Of a stretch of 64,000 nucleotides of DNA, positions 9,046 through 17,489 are shown piece by piece (position 1 is the first letter of the stretch; each line of letters begins with the position of its first letter). The DNA is from UBA4615 sp044368415 (GTDB lineage: Bacteria; Pseudomonadota; Gammaproteobacteria; Burkholderiales; Burkholderiaceae_E), in the NCBI GenBank assembly GCA_044368415.1, contig JBIPLJ010000001.1, positions 90,637 through 154,636 of the forward strand, written 5' to 3'. Under the pieces are notes generated by a model. That model ran no database searches. It worked only from the letters and a program-made list of their open reading frames with translations, and had not been told where the DNA came from. A program made the position numbers and the translations under genes.

Positions 9046-10457
9046 TTGCGGGAATCCTCGTTCGTGTTCGTCCATCCGCCGCCGAGCGCGCGGTACAGCG
9101 AGACCCAGGCGGCGACGCGGTCGCGCTGCACGCCGGCGAGCGTCGAGTCAGCGGTCAGCGTGAAGCGACGCGACTCCTCGAGCTCCAGCAGACTGCCCAG
9201 GCCGCCCTTCCAACGGACCTGCGCGGCCTCGAGGGAACGGCGATACCCCTCGGCCGCGGTGCGTGCATCGGCCTCGCGGTCGGCGGCGCTCTGCAGACGC
9301 ACCAGCGCCTCCTCGACCTCGCGGACCGCCTGCCGGGCCCGGGCGCGGTAGTCAGCCTCGGCTGCGACGTAGGCCGCACGTGCCGACTCGACGTTCGCGC
9401 GGCGGCGCCCGCCGTCGAAGAGGGGGAGCGAAAGCGACGGGCCGATCGACCAGGTCGACAGCGTCGCGCCGAGCTGGCCCGCGTCGATGCGCAGCGGCCC
9501 GACCGAGCCGGCGAGCGACAGCCGCGGGTAGCGGTCGCCCTCGGCCGCACCGATGTCGGCGCTGGCGGCGGCGAGCGCGCGCTCGGCGGCGGCGAGGTCC
9601 GGGCGCTGAGCGAGCAGGCCGGCGGGCACGGCCTTGACCTCGAAGGCGCGCGGCGCGGGCAGGCGGCCCTGCGTGGCGGTGAGCCGCGCGCGCACGTCCG
9701 GCTCGGCCAGACCGGTGAGCGCGACCAGCGCCTTCACCGTCAGGTCGCACTCGGCGCGTTGCCCGGTCAGCCTGCCCGCGGCATCGGCCGCGCTCGCGCG
9801 GGTCAATGCCGCCGCCGCGGGCGCCTGGAAACCGGCAGCCGCGGCACGGTCGGTGAGGGTGGCGGTCTCGGCGCGCGAGGCCGCGTCGGCCTGCGCGATC
9901 GCGACCAACGCCTCGCAGTAGCGGAACTGCAGGTACTGCGCGGCGGTCTCTGCCGCGACCGATACACGTGCCTCGTGCCAGTCGGCCGTGCGCGCGTCGA
10001 GCCGCGCGAGCGAGGCCTCGCGCTCGCGGGCGATGCGCCCGAACAGGTCGATCTCCCAGCCCGCCTGCACCGTCGCGCGGTTCTGCGTAGCAAGCAGGAG
10101 GTTCGTGCCGATGTTGATCGTGCCGCGAGTGTTGGCGAGATTCAGGTCCAGCGTCGGCAGACCCGAGGCGCCCGCGGCGATCGCGGCGGCGCGGGCCTGC
10201 TCGATGCGGGCGGCGGCCTGCGCGAGCGAGCCACTCTCGCGCTGCGCTGCGGCCAGCAGCACATCGAGCGCCGGGTCGTCGAACTGCGACCACCAGATGG
10301 CGAGGTCGGCCGGAGCGCCGCCGTGGGGAAGACGTGCCTGCCAGCCGTCTTCGGCGGCCGGGCGTGCTGGCAAGGCGCCGGCGTAGTCCGGCCCGACCTT
10401 GAAGGCCCCGCAGCCGGCGAGCGCTCCAACGAGCGCGAAGGTGACGAGCGTGCGCAT
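9042..10457 (-). CDS. NodT-family outer-membrane efflux lipoprotein
   Basis: A 471-residue TolC-like channel subunit of the NodT/OprM family. The signal LVTFALVGALAGCGAF carries a lipobox. Family segments include DLAIWWSQFDDPALDVLLA, the AGWEIDLFGRI motif typical of NodT proteins, its second-repeat equivalent SIGPSLSLPLFDGGRR, and a C-terminal heptad-like region. The ATG at 10457 lies just behind the TetR stop; a TTG at 10463 overlapping that stop is a possible alternative. It is the second gene of the TetR-OMF-MFP-RND operon. Confidence 0.88.
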   Translation of the reverse strand: MRTLVTFALVGALAGCGAFKVGPDYAGALPARPAAEDGWQARLPHGGAPADLAIWWSQFDDPALDVLLAAAQRESGSLAQAAARIEQARAAAIAAGASGLPTLDLNLANTRGTINIGTNLLLATQNRATVQAGWEIDLFGRIAREREASLARLDARTADWHEARVSVAAETAAQYLQFRYCEALVAIAQADAASRAETATLTDRAAAAGFQAPAAAALTRASAADAAGRLTGQRAECDLTVKALVALTGLAEPDVRARLTATQGRLPAPRAFEVKAVPAGLLAQRPDLAAAERALAAASADIGAAEGDRYPRLSLAGSVGPLRIDAGQLGATLSTWSIGPSLSLPLFDGGRRRANVESARAAYVAAEADYRARARQAVREVEEALVRLQSAADREADARTAAEGYRRSLEAAQVRWKGGLGSLLELEESRRFTLTADSTLAGVQRDRVAAWVSLYRALGGGWTNTNEDSRK

Positions 10458-10459
10458 CG

Positions 10460-11137
10460 TCAATCCTCCGTCCGGCCGGCAGCGCGGCGCGCGCGCTCGC
10501 CCTCGACCATCGAGACCGCATAGCCGGCCAGCCGCTCGGCAAGCGCATCGATCGCGCGCGGATTCGCGAGCACCGAGGGCGACAGCGTCTTCACGCCGTC
10601 GTGGAACGCGAAAAAATGCACTCCGAGGCCGGCGATCGACAGCGCCAGGCGGTGCAGGTCGAGGTCCGCCCGCTTCATGCCGAGCTCTCTCACCAGCAAC
10701 CGAAGCAGTGCCTCGAACTGCGGCCGGATCTCGGTATCGACGGCGCCCGCCCAGGCGCCGGTGGGCTCGGCCATCTCGCGGAAATGCAGCTTCATCACCA
10801 TCCGGACCTCATCGCCGCGCTTGAGCGGCGCGAGGAACTCGACATAGAACATCCGCATCGCCGCCGCCAGCGTACGGCCGGGCTCGGCGAAGGCGACGAG
10901 GTCCTCGGGCACGCCGCAGAACGAAGGGTCGGTGAAGAGCGCGCGGTACAGGCCCTCCTTGTCGCCGAAGTAGTAGCTGATCGCACCGAGATTCACCTGC
11001 GCCTCCTGCGCGAGCGCACGGACGGAGGTCTTCTCGAAGCCGTGCTCGGCGAAGAGCGCGAGGCCCGCGAAGAGCAGGCGATGACGCGCGTCGATGCCGT
11101 CGGCGCGGACGGGGTGGTGGGGTTCGGCGGACGACAT
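10460..11137 (-). CDS. TetR-family regulator of the efflux operon
   Basis: A 225-residue TetR protein. The DNA-binding half is clear: FAGLALFAEHGFEKTSVRALAQ followed by EAQVNLGAISYYFGDKEGLYRALF, the HTH with the YYFGDKEGLY turn. The C-terminal ligand half resembles the CecR type, whose members control neighbouring pumps. It is the first gene of the efflux operon, 2 bp from the channel gene, so autoregulated repression relieved by a pump substrate is the natural expectation. An inverted repeat 36-92 bp upstream is a candidate operator. Confidence 0.88.
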   Translation of the reverse strand: MSSAEPHHPVRADGIDARHRLLFAGLALFAEHGFEKTSVRALAQEAQVNLGAISYYFGDKEGLYRALFTDPSFCGVPEDLVAFAEPGRTLAAAMRMFYVEFLAPLKRGDEVRMVMKLHFREMAEPTGAWAGAVDTEIRPQFEALLRLLVRELGMKRADLDLHRLALSIAGLGVHFFAFHDGVKTLSPSVLANPRAIDALAERLAGYAVSMVEGERARRAAGRTED

Positions 11138-11173
11138 GGGTGGCGGGCTCGGAATTCAGGCGGACCGTAAATG

Positions 11174-11229
11174 GGTCGAACACGCGTTTTAATTGGTACG
11201 ATTGTTTGATTTAAAACGAACGTTCGACC
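11174..11229. promoter_or_regulatory. Inverted repeat in AT-rich region upstream of the TetR gene
   Basis: GGTCGAAC at 11174-11181 is the exact inverse complement of GTTCGACC at 11222-11229. The right arm is part of the perfect 10-bp palindrome CGAACGTTCG at 11217-11226. The DNA between the arms is the most AT-rich stretch nearby, as expected of a promoter. A TetR operator controlling the efflux operon is the likely role, but no footprint is implied. Confidence 0.5.
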
Positions 11230-11239
11230 TGTGTCAAGG

Positions 11240-11436
11240 ACAGGGCCGGATCGTTGAAACCCTGAATGCCACGGTCGATGCGGAGATCGAGCGATTTCCG
11301 GGCGACATGCGGGCGTCGCTGCAGCGGATCGTGATCCGTTCGTGCATTCGTCAAAGAAACCGGCAAGGCACCCGCGCGGGAACTGGATTCGACCCTGGCT
11401 GAGTTGGGTCTGCTCGGACATGAGAAGTCTCGTTAA
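11240..11436 (+). pseudogene. HigB/Gp49-like toxin remnant (internal deletion and frameshift)
   Basis: One frame reads VETLNATVDAEIERFPGDMRASLQRIV, like the N-terminus of phage Gp49-like HigB toxins (ribosome-dependent RNases). After the ATCGTGATCCG bases the frame changes and reads AFVKETGKAPARELDSTLAELG to a TAA at 11434-11436, like the HigB C-terminus. The middle of the family, roughly 50 residues, is missing. This is a decayed toxin gene; no intact HigA antitoxin follows. The match is from family memory, not a search. Confidence 0.5.
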
Positions 11437-11537
11437 TCGATACCTGACCGCCCACTACAGGCAACCTGACGACAACACGAGGCGGCGCTCTATACCGAGT
11501 GGCACGCTGCAGGCTCTTGAAACTCAGGAGAACTCGG

Positions 11538-12257
11538 ATGTCCCCGATACGACGCACCTTCACCCTAGTCGCCAGCGCGCTGCTGGCCTTCACGTCTTGG
11601 CTGCCGGCGGCCGGGGCGGCTTCCTCGCCGGGAAACGAGGCATCTGCGCCGACCGTCCTGCCGCGATCGTCGGTCACGGTCCTCGCGTCGGACATGAAGG
11701 TCGGCGACCTGGTGTTCATCCGCATCGGAGTCAGGCCGTTCCTGGAGGTGGCGGACGCAACGGACTCCTGGACGAATCACGTCGGCATCGTCGTCGACAT
11801 GTCGGGCGCGGAGCCGGTCATTGGAGAAAGCACGTTTCCACTTTCCCGCCGCACGCCGCTGTCGCGGTTCGTCGCGCGGTCGGAGGGCGGCAGAGTGTCC
11901 GTCGCCCGGCTCGTTTCAGAGCCGACACCCGAACAAGGCCTGCAGGTCGCGGTGTCGGCGGAGCGACGTCTCGGCACTCTTTACGACACCGGGTTCGACC
12001 TCCACTCCCGGCGGCAGTTCTGCTCGCGTTTCGTGCGGGAGGTGCTGCTCGAGGCGACCGGGCAGAGCGTCGGGGACATCGAGACGTTCTCCGAGCTGCT
12101 CGCGAAGCAGCCGGACGCAAATCTCGGATTCTGGAAGGCGTGGTACCTCGGCAGCATCCCCTGGGACCGCAAGACCGTGACGCCGGCCGGCGTGCTGCGC
12201 AGTCCGGCCCTGAGAACCCTGTTCGACGGGCTCGCCGTCGCAAGAGTGGACCGATAG
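11538..12257 (+). CDS. YiiX/YebB-like permuted papain-fold hydrolase, exported
   Basis: A 239-residue protein with a Sec-type signal (RRTFTLVASALLAFTSWLPA). Likely catalytic residues of the permuted NlpC/P60 class are the His in DSWTNHVGIVVD and the Cys in RRQFCSRFVREVLLEATG, in the inverted His-then-Cys order; the opening MKVGDLVFIRIG is also typical. Such enzymes cleave amide or thioester bonds in cell-wall or lipid substrates; the substrate here is unknown. The ATG at 11538 was chosen for its CAGGAG ribosome-binding site 7-8 bases upstream. The sterol-desaturase-like gene follows by 21 bp. Confidence 0.75.
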   Translation: MSPIRRTFTLVASALLAFTSWLPAAGAASSPGNEASAPTVLPRSSVTVLASDMKVGDLVFIRIGVRPFLEVADATDSWTNHVGIVVDMSGAEPVIGESTFPLSRRTPLSRFVARSEGGRVSVARLVSEPTPEQGLQVAVSAERRLGTLYDTGFDLHSRRQFCSRFVREVLLEATGQSVGDIETFSELLAKQPDANLGFWKAWYLGSIPWDRKTVTPAGVLRSPALRTLFDGLAVARVDR

Positions 12258-12278
12258 CCGGACACGCCTCGAGGAGCC

Positions 12279-13001
12279 ATGACCATGCTGTCGATCGTTC
12301 TGTCCGTCTTCGTCTTCTGCTTCGTGCTCGAGCGGCTCGTCCCCGGCTGGCGCCTGCCGCGGGTACGGACGTGGCCGTTTCGAGTCCTGGCCATCAACGC
12401 GGTCCAGCTCGGTGTCGTGCTGGTCGCGGGCGTGACCTGGGAGCGATGGCTCTCCTCGTCCTCGCTGCTGCATCTGTCGCAGCGGATGTCACCGGTCGCG
12501 GGCGGCATGCTCGCCTATTTCATCGCGACCTTCGTCTTCTACTGGTGGCACCGCTGGCGCCACGAGCACGCGCTGCTATGGCGCGGGTTCCATCAGATCC
12601 ATCACAGCCCGCAGCGGCTGGAGGTGATCACGTCGTTCTACAAGCATCCGGGCGAGATGGTCGTGAACTCGATCATCGGGAGCGTGCTGGTGTACGCGCT
12701 GCTCGGCCTGTCGCCGGAGGGCGGCGGGGTCTACACGCTGTGCACGGCACTCGGGGAATTCTTCTATCACACCAACGTCAGGACGCCTCGCTGGGTCGGC
12801 TTCTTCTTCCAGCGGCCGGAGATGCACAGGATCCATCATCAGCAGGGCCGGCACCGGAACAACTACGGCGACATCACCTGGTGGGACATGCTGTTCGGGA
12901 CCTACGAGAATCCGTCCGAGTGGCAGGATCGCTGCGGGTTCGACGATGACAAGGAACAGCAGCTCGTCCGGATGCTGGCGTACAGGGACGTTCACGACTG
13001 A
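12279..13001 (+). CDS. Sterol desaturase / fatty acid hydroxylase family membrane protein
   Basis: A 240-residue integral membrane di-iron protein. The histidine clusters of the superfamily are present: HRWRHEH, GFHQIHHSPQ and HRIHHQQGRHRNNYGD. Hydrophobic segments occur near the N-terminus (LSIVLSVFVFCFVLE) and before the first His box. Members hydroxylate or desaturate lipids; the substrate is unknown. It is probably co-transcribed with the upstream hydrolase. Confidence 0.85.
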   Translation: MTMLSIVLSVFVFCFVLERLVPGWRLPRVRTWPFRVLAINAVQLGVVLVAGVTWERWLSSSSLLHLSQRMSPVAGGMLAYFIATFVFYWWHRWRHEHALLWRGFHQIHHSPQRLEVITSFYKHPGEMVVNSIIGSVLVYALLGLSPEGGGVYTLCTALGEFFYHTNVRTPRWVGFFFQRPEMHRIHHQQGRHRNNYGDITWWDMLFGTYENPSEWQDRCGFDDDKEQQLVRMLAYRDVHD

Positions 13002-13170
13002 AGGCGGACACCCCCTCAACCCACCCGCATCACACTCTCCCCGAGCTGGGTGTTCCCCTACAGTGCCCGCTGCGCGGCCGGCAGCTCGGCGCAGTCGAGC
13101 AGCACCGAGGCGCCGGGCCGGTGATCGACAACGACCGACTGGCCGAGCAGCGAGGCAGGACAGACGACGC

Positions 13171-14352
13171 TCACCGGGCCCCTCGCAGCGGCCGGAAGAA
13201 CGCAAAGATCTCGTGCGCCAGCGCCTCGGGCTGCTCCATCGCGGCGAAGTGGCCGCCGTGCGGCATCTCGGTCCAGCGGCGGATGTCGGTGAACGCGCGT
13301 TCGCAGACCGAGCGCGGCGGGCGCAGGATCTCGCGCGGGAACGCCGCGTAGCCGCAGGGCGCACGGACCGCGCCGTCGCGGATCGGCCAGGGACTGTGTA
13401 TCCGCGCGTAGTACGGCCAGAATGAACTGCCGATGGCACCGGTGAACCAGTAGAGCGCGATGTCGGCCAGCATGGTGTCCATCGGCAGCGCATCGCGCGG
13501 ATCGCCGCGGTTGTCGGTCCAGCGCTGGAACTTCTCGAACAGCCAGGCGGCGAGGCCGGCGGGCGAGTCGGTCAGCGCGGCACCGAGGGTGTGCGGCCGC
13601 GTGCCCTGGATCCACTGGTAGCCGTTCTCCTCCTTCAGGAACAGCGCGAGCTCGTCGAGCCAGCGCTTCTCCTCGGGGGTGGGTGCGGCGACGGTCTGCG
13701 CGTCGCGGCGCACCGGCATCATGTTCAGATGGATACCGAACACCGCATCGGGATGCTCGGCGCCGAGGATCGCGGTCACGAACGAGCCCCAGTCGCCGCC
13801 CTGCGCCCCGTACTGCGCGTAGCCCAGCACATCGGTCATCAGTTCGTGGAAGGTGCGCGCGATGTCGTCGACCGCGAAGCGCGGCTGACCGGGACGGTAG
13901 GAGAGCGTATAGCCGGGCAGCGAGGGCGCGACCACGGTGAACGCGTCGGCCGGGTCGCCGCCGAAGCGCGCCGGGTCGGTCAGGCGCGGGATCAGGTCGA
14001 GAAACTCGAGCACCGAGCCCGGCCAGCCGTGTGACAGCAGCAGCGGCATCGGCTCGGGGGCGCCCGGTGCGCGCACGCCGGGCACGTGCAGGAAATGCAG
14101 GTCGATGCCCGAGATCGGTACGGTGAACTGCGGGAAGGCGTTGAGCCGCGCCTCCTGCATGCGCCAGTCGAAGCGGTCCTTCCAGTGCGCGATCGCCTCG
14201 CGCAGGAAGCCCGTGTCGGTGCCGGTCGCCCAGGGCTCGCCCGGCGGGGTCTCGGGCAAGCGCGTGCGTGCCAGCCGCTCGTGCAGGTCCGCGAGCGCCT
14301 CGTCGGGCACATGCAGGCGGAACGGAACGGGGGCGCGGGTCGGCGTTGTCAT
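13171..14352 (-). CDS. Epoxide hydrolase (EHN-type alpha/beta hydrolase)
   Basis: A 393-residue protein with an N-terminal EHN domain (FRLHVPDEALADLHERLART) and an alpha/beta-hydrolase core. The oxyanion-hole segment LLLSHGWPGSVLEF, the nucleophile Asp in AQGGDWGSFVTAI and the catalytic His in PHGGHFAAMEQPE are visible. Microsomal-type epoxide hydrolases open epoxides to diols. I start at the ATG at 14352, directly before TTPTRAPVPF; a longer open frame enters the divergent promoter region and the RidA gene. It is divergent from the RidA gene, 103 bp apart. Confidence 0.9.
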   Translation of the reverse strand: MTTPTRAPVPFRLHVPDEALADLHERLARTRLPETPPGEPWATGTDTGFLREAIAHWKDRFDWRMQEARLNAFPQFTVPISGIDLHFLHVPGVRAPGAPEPMPLLLSHGWPGSVLEFLDLIPRLTDPARFGGDPADAFTVVAPSLPGYTLSYRPGQPRFAVDDIARTFHELMTDVLGYAQYGAQGGDWGSFVTAILGAEHPDAVFGIHLNMMPVRRDAQTVAAPTPEEKRWLDELALFLKEENGYQWIQGTRPHTLGAALTDSPAGLAAWLFEKFQRWTDNRGDPRDALPMDTMLADIALYWFTGAIGSSFWPYYARIHSPWPIRDGAVRAPCGYAAFPREILRPPRSVCERAFTDIRRWTEMPHGGHFAAMEQPEALAHEIFAFFRPLRGAR

Positions 14353-14455
14353 CGTTGTCTCCGGAAGGGGGTCAGCGTCGGCCGGGCGGCGCCCGGATCG
14401 GCTATCGTCGGGCGCAGCTCCCGATGCTTCTCCGATTCTCGACGAGGTTCCGCCG

Positions 14456-14863
14456 ATGTCCGCTCTTGCGTTCCACATGATCGGCGGCGCGCCCGATCCG
14501 GTCGCGCCCTTCAGCCACGCCGTCGAGGCCGACGGCTGGGTCATGCTCACCGGGCAGATGCCCTTCACCGGCACCTCGAACACCTCGGACTATCCCGAGT
14601 CGATCGAGGACCAGACCCGGCAGACGATGGCCAACCTGCAGACGGTGCTCACCGGCTGCGGACTGACGCTCGCCGACGTGGCCAGCGTGCGGATCTACCT
14701 GCGGCACTTCGACGAAGACTACGTCCGCATGAACGCGGTCTACGCGAGCTACTTCCCCGAAGGGCGGCGCCCGGCACGCACCTGCATCGGCGTGAGCGGC
14801 CTGGCACGCGGGGCACGGATCGAGATCGATATGATGGCGCGGCGGCCCGGCCCGAAGACCTGA
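14456..14863 (+). CDS. RidA/YjgF/YER057c/UK114-family protein
   Basis: A 135-residue RidA-family protein, usually a trimeric deaminase of reactive enamine/imine intermediates. Family features are PFSHAVEADGWVMLTGQMP, ESIEDQTRQTMANLQTVL, LRHFDEDYVRMNAVYASYF and a C-terminal RTCIGVSGLARGARIEID in which the Arg before TCIGV is the ligand-binding residue. The ATG at 14456 fits the family length; the frame upstream is the shadow of the epoxide hydrolase gene. Confidence 0.88.
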   Translation: MSALAFHMIGGAPDPVAPFSHAVEADGWVMLTGQMPFTGTSNTSDYPESIEDQTRQTMANLQTVLTGCGLTLADVASVRIYLRHFDEDYVRMNAVYASYFPEGRRPARTCIGVSGLARGARIEIDMMARRPGPKT

Positions 14864-14880
14864 GGCCGCCACGGGGCCGG

Positions 14881-16305
14881 TCAGGCTCGAAGCTGCATGG
14901 CCTTGTACTCGAGGAATTCCTCGAGGCCGTAGACGCCGTTCTCCCGACCGCGGCCAGACTGCTTGTAGCCGCCGAAGGGCGCCTGCGGGTTCCAGCGGCC
15001 GCCGTTGAGGTCGACCTGTCCGGTGCGCAGCCGACGGGCCACCTGCAGCGCGCGTTCGTCGCTTCCCGCCCAGACCGCGCCCGACAGCCCGTAGATCGAG
15101 TCGTTGGCGATGCGGATCGCGTCAGCCTCGGTGTCGTAGGGGATGATCGCCAGCACTGGCCCGAAGACCTCTTCCTGAGCGAGCGTCGCCTTCGAGTCGG
15201 CCACGACGAACACCGTCGGCTTCACGAAATAGCCGTTGCCCACGCCCTGCGGCGCCTCGGCGCCGCCGGTGACCAGCTCCGAGCCCTCCTCGATGCCGCG
15301 GCGGATGAACCCCAGCACACGGTCGCGCTGCACGGCCGACACCAGCGGCCCGAGCTTGACGCCCTCGGCGAACGCGCTGCCGACCGTGAACGACTCGGCC
15401 GCCGTCTTGGCGATCGCGCGGGCCTCGTCCAGCCGCGAACGCGGCACCAGCAGGCGCGTCCAGGCGGCGCAGGTCTGGCCGGAGTTCATGTAGCAGTTGG
15501 CCACCGAGCTCTTCACCGCCTTTTCGAAGTCGGCATCGTCGAGCACCACCGAGGCGCTCTTGCCGCCGAGCTCGAGCGCGATCCGCTTGACGGTCTGCGC
15601 GCCGACTTCGGAGACGCGCTTGCCGGCGCGCGTGGAGCCGGTGAACGACACCATGTCGACCTCCGGATGCACGGCGAGCGCCTCGCCGACCACCGGACCG
15701 AGACCCGTCACCAGGTTGAAGACGCCGGGCGGCAGACCCGACTCGTGGATCACCTCGGCCAGGATGAACGCGTTGATCGGCGCGACCTCGGACGGCTTGA
15801 GGACCACGGTGCAGCCGGCGGCCAGGGCCGGTGCGACCTTCAGCGTGATCTGGTTCAGCGGGTAGTTCCACGGCGTGATCGCCGCGACCACGCCGACCGG
15901 CTCGCGGGTGACGACCGAGTGGCCGACCCGCTCGTCGTACTGGAACTCGCGGGCGAGCTTCGCGTAGTTCGACCAGGCGGCGACCGGGCCGCCGACCTGC
16001 ACCAGCGTCGACAGCTTGATCGGCATGCCGACCTCGGTGGCGATCGTGCGGGCGAGTTCCTCGCTGCGCGCCTTCAGGCCGTCGGCGATCTTCTGGACGA
16101 TGTCGGCGCGCTCGGCGGGGGGCGTCTGCGACCAGCCGTCGAAGGCGGCGCGCGCAGCGGCGACCCCTGCATCGGCGTCGGCAGCGGTACCGGCGGGGAC
16201 GGTCGCCCAGGGCTCGCCGGTGTTGGAATCGGTGACCTCGAGGATCTGCGTCGACGACGGGGCAACCCACCTGCCGCCGATGTACAGCTGCGTGCGTTCG
16301 ATCAT
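14881..16305 (-). CDS. NAD(P)-dependent aldehyde dehydrogenase family protein
   Basis: A 474-residue aldehyde dehydrogenase. The catalytic Cys is in NSGQTCAAWTRLL, the general-base Glu in RIALELGGKSASV, and the cofactor-binding FTGSTRAGKRV and PWNYPLNQ segments are present. It oxidises an unspecified aldehyde to the acid. The ATG at 16305 follows a GGAG-containing ribosome site (CAGGAGGAGCACGAC). It faces away from bchI and shares the 142-bp intergenic region with it. Confidence 0.92.
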   Translation of the reverse strand: MIERTQLYIGGRWVAPSSTQILEVTDSNTGEPWATVPAGTAADADAGVAAARAAFDGWSQTPPAERADIVQKIADGLKARSEELARTIATEVGMPIKLSTLVQVGGPVAAWSNYAKLAREFQYDERVGHSVVTREPVGVVAAITPWNYPLNQITLKVAPALAAGCTVVLKPSEVAPINAFILAEVIHESGLPPGVFNLVTGLGPVVGEALAVHPEVDMVSFTGSTRAGKRVSEVGAQTVKRIALELGGKSASVVLDDADFEKAVKSSVANCYMNSGQTCAAWTRLLVPRSRLDEARAIAKTAAESFTVGSAFAEGVKLGPLVSAVQRDRVLGFIRRGIEEGSELVTGGAEAPQGVGNGYFVKPTVFVVADSKATLAQEEVFGPVLAIIPYDTEADAIRIANDSIYGLSGAVWAGSDERALQVARRLRTGQVDLNGGRWNPQAPFGGYKQSGRGRENGVYGLEEFLEYKAMQLRA

Positions 16306-16413
16306 GTCGTGCTCCTCCTGGACCAACGAGTATAGGTGGGGTCCGGGGCCGCGACCGCACCGGCTCCAAAACGCCCGCGGCGACTCGGCGGGCGCCGGCC
16401 GGAGGCTCGCCGG

Positions 16414-16457
16414 TCTAGAATCCGATTGACAGACACCTCCGTCACGGATGCAGTACA
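16414..16457 (+). promoter_or_regulatory. Paired PpsR/CrtJ-like boxes at bchI, 8 bp apart
   Basis: The PpsR/CrtJ consensus is TGT-N12-ACA. Here TCT-N12-ACA lies at 16414-16431 and CGT-N12-ACA at 16440-16457, with exactly 8 bp between, the spacing known for cooperative CrtJ binding. Each box has one mismatch. A TTGACA -35-like hexamer at 16426-16431 is embedded in the first box. The second box covers the first possible bchI start codon. Confidence 0.55.
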
Positions 16458-17485
16458 TGGCCCTCGCCTTCCCGTTTTCCGCCATCGTCGGCCAGGACGA
16501 AATGAAGCGGGCCATCCTCATCGCCGCCGTCGACCCCTCGATCGGAGGCGTCCTGGTCCTGGGCGACCGCGGCACCGGCAAGTCGACCGCGGTGCGCGCC
16601 CTGGCGGCACTGCTGCCGAAGATGAAGGCGACGGTGGGCTGCCGCTACGCATGCGACCCGGCCGCGCCGGCCGGCGCCTGCGCCGAATGCGACGCGCTCA
16701 AAGCCGGCGGAAAGAAGGTGAAGTCGCACCTCGTGCCGGTGCCGGTCGTCGATCTGCCGCTGGGCGCGACCGAAGATCGCGTGGTGGGCGCCCTTGATCT
16801 GGAGCGAGCACTCACTGCCGGCGTGAAGTCCTTCGAGCCTGGCTTGCTGGCCCGGGCGCATCGCGGCTTCCTGTACGTCGACGAGGTCAACCTGCTGGAG
16901 GACCACCTGGTCGACCTGCTGATCGACGTCGCGGCCTCGGGCGAGAACGTGGTCGAGCGTGAGGGGCTGAGCGTGCGGCATCCGGCGCGCTTCGTGCTGG
17001 TCGGTAGCGGCAACCCCGAGGAGGGCGAGCTGCGGCCGCAGCTGCTCGATCGCTTCGGGCTGTCGGTCGAGGTGTCGACGCCGACCGAGCTCGCCGACCG
17101 GATCGAGGTGGTCAAGCGCCGCGACGCCTTCGAGCGTGACCCGCAGGGCTTTTCGGAACGCTGGCATCCGGAGGACGAGCGGGTCCGCAAGCGGATCCTG
17201 AAAGCGCGCGACCGCGTGAGCGCCATCGAGGTGCCCGACGCGGTGCTCGAGCGCGCAGCCCGACTGTGCATCGCCCTGGGTACCGACGGGCTCCGCGGCG
17301 AACTGACGCTGATGCGGGCGGCACGGGCGCTGGCCGCGCTCCAGGGCGACGCGGTGGTCGGGGTCGAGCACCTGCGCAGCGTCGCGCCGTCGGCACTGCG
17401 CCACCGGCTGCGTCGCGACCCGCTCGACGACACCGGCTCGGGCGCTCGCGTCGAGCGTGTGGTCGCCGAACAGATCCCTGCCTGA
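16448..17485 (+). CDS. bchI: Magnesium chelatase ATPase subunit I
   Basis: A 345-residue AAA+ ATPase that, with BchD and BchH, inserts Mg into protoporphyrin IX, the first committed bacteriochlorophyll step. Walker A is GDRGTGKST (residues 39-47), Walker B lies in GFLYVDEVNLLEDH, and VLVGSGNPEEGELRPQLLDRFG is a family signature. Start may be 16448 or the ATG at 16457; the second would free the PpsR-like box from coding sequence. bchD begins 4 bp after the stop, so bchI-bchD-bchO form one operon. Confidence 0.96.
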   Translation: MQYMALAFPFSAIVGQDEMKRAILIAAVDPSIGGVLVLGDRGTGKSTAVRALAALLPKMKATVGCRYACDPAAPAGACAECDALKAGGKKVKSHLVPVPVVDLPLGATEDRVVGALDLERALTAGVKSFEPGLLARAHRGFLYVDEVNLLEDHLVDLLIDVAASGENVVEREGLSVRHPARFVLVGSGNPEEGELRPQLLDRFGLSVEVSTPTELADRIEVVKRRDAFERDPQGFSERWHPEDERVRKRILKARDRVSAIEVPDAVLERAARLCIALGTDGLRGELTLMRAARALAALQGDAVVGVEHLRSVAPSALRHRLRRDPLDDTGSGARVERVVAEQIPA

Positions 17486-17489
17486 GTCG

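Noticed and set aside
12946..13425. Plus-strand ORF after the sterol-desaturase-like gene
   Set aside because: Runs antisense to the epoxide hydrolase 3-prime end; Arg/Ala-rich shadow without features. The short gap 13002-13170 shows no gene.
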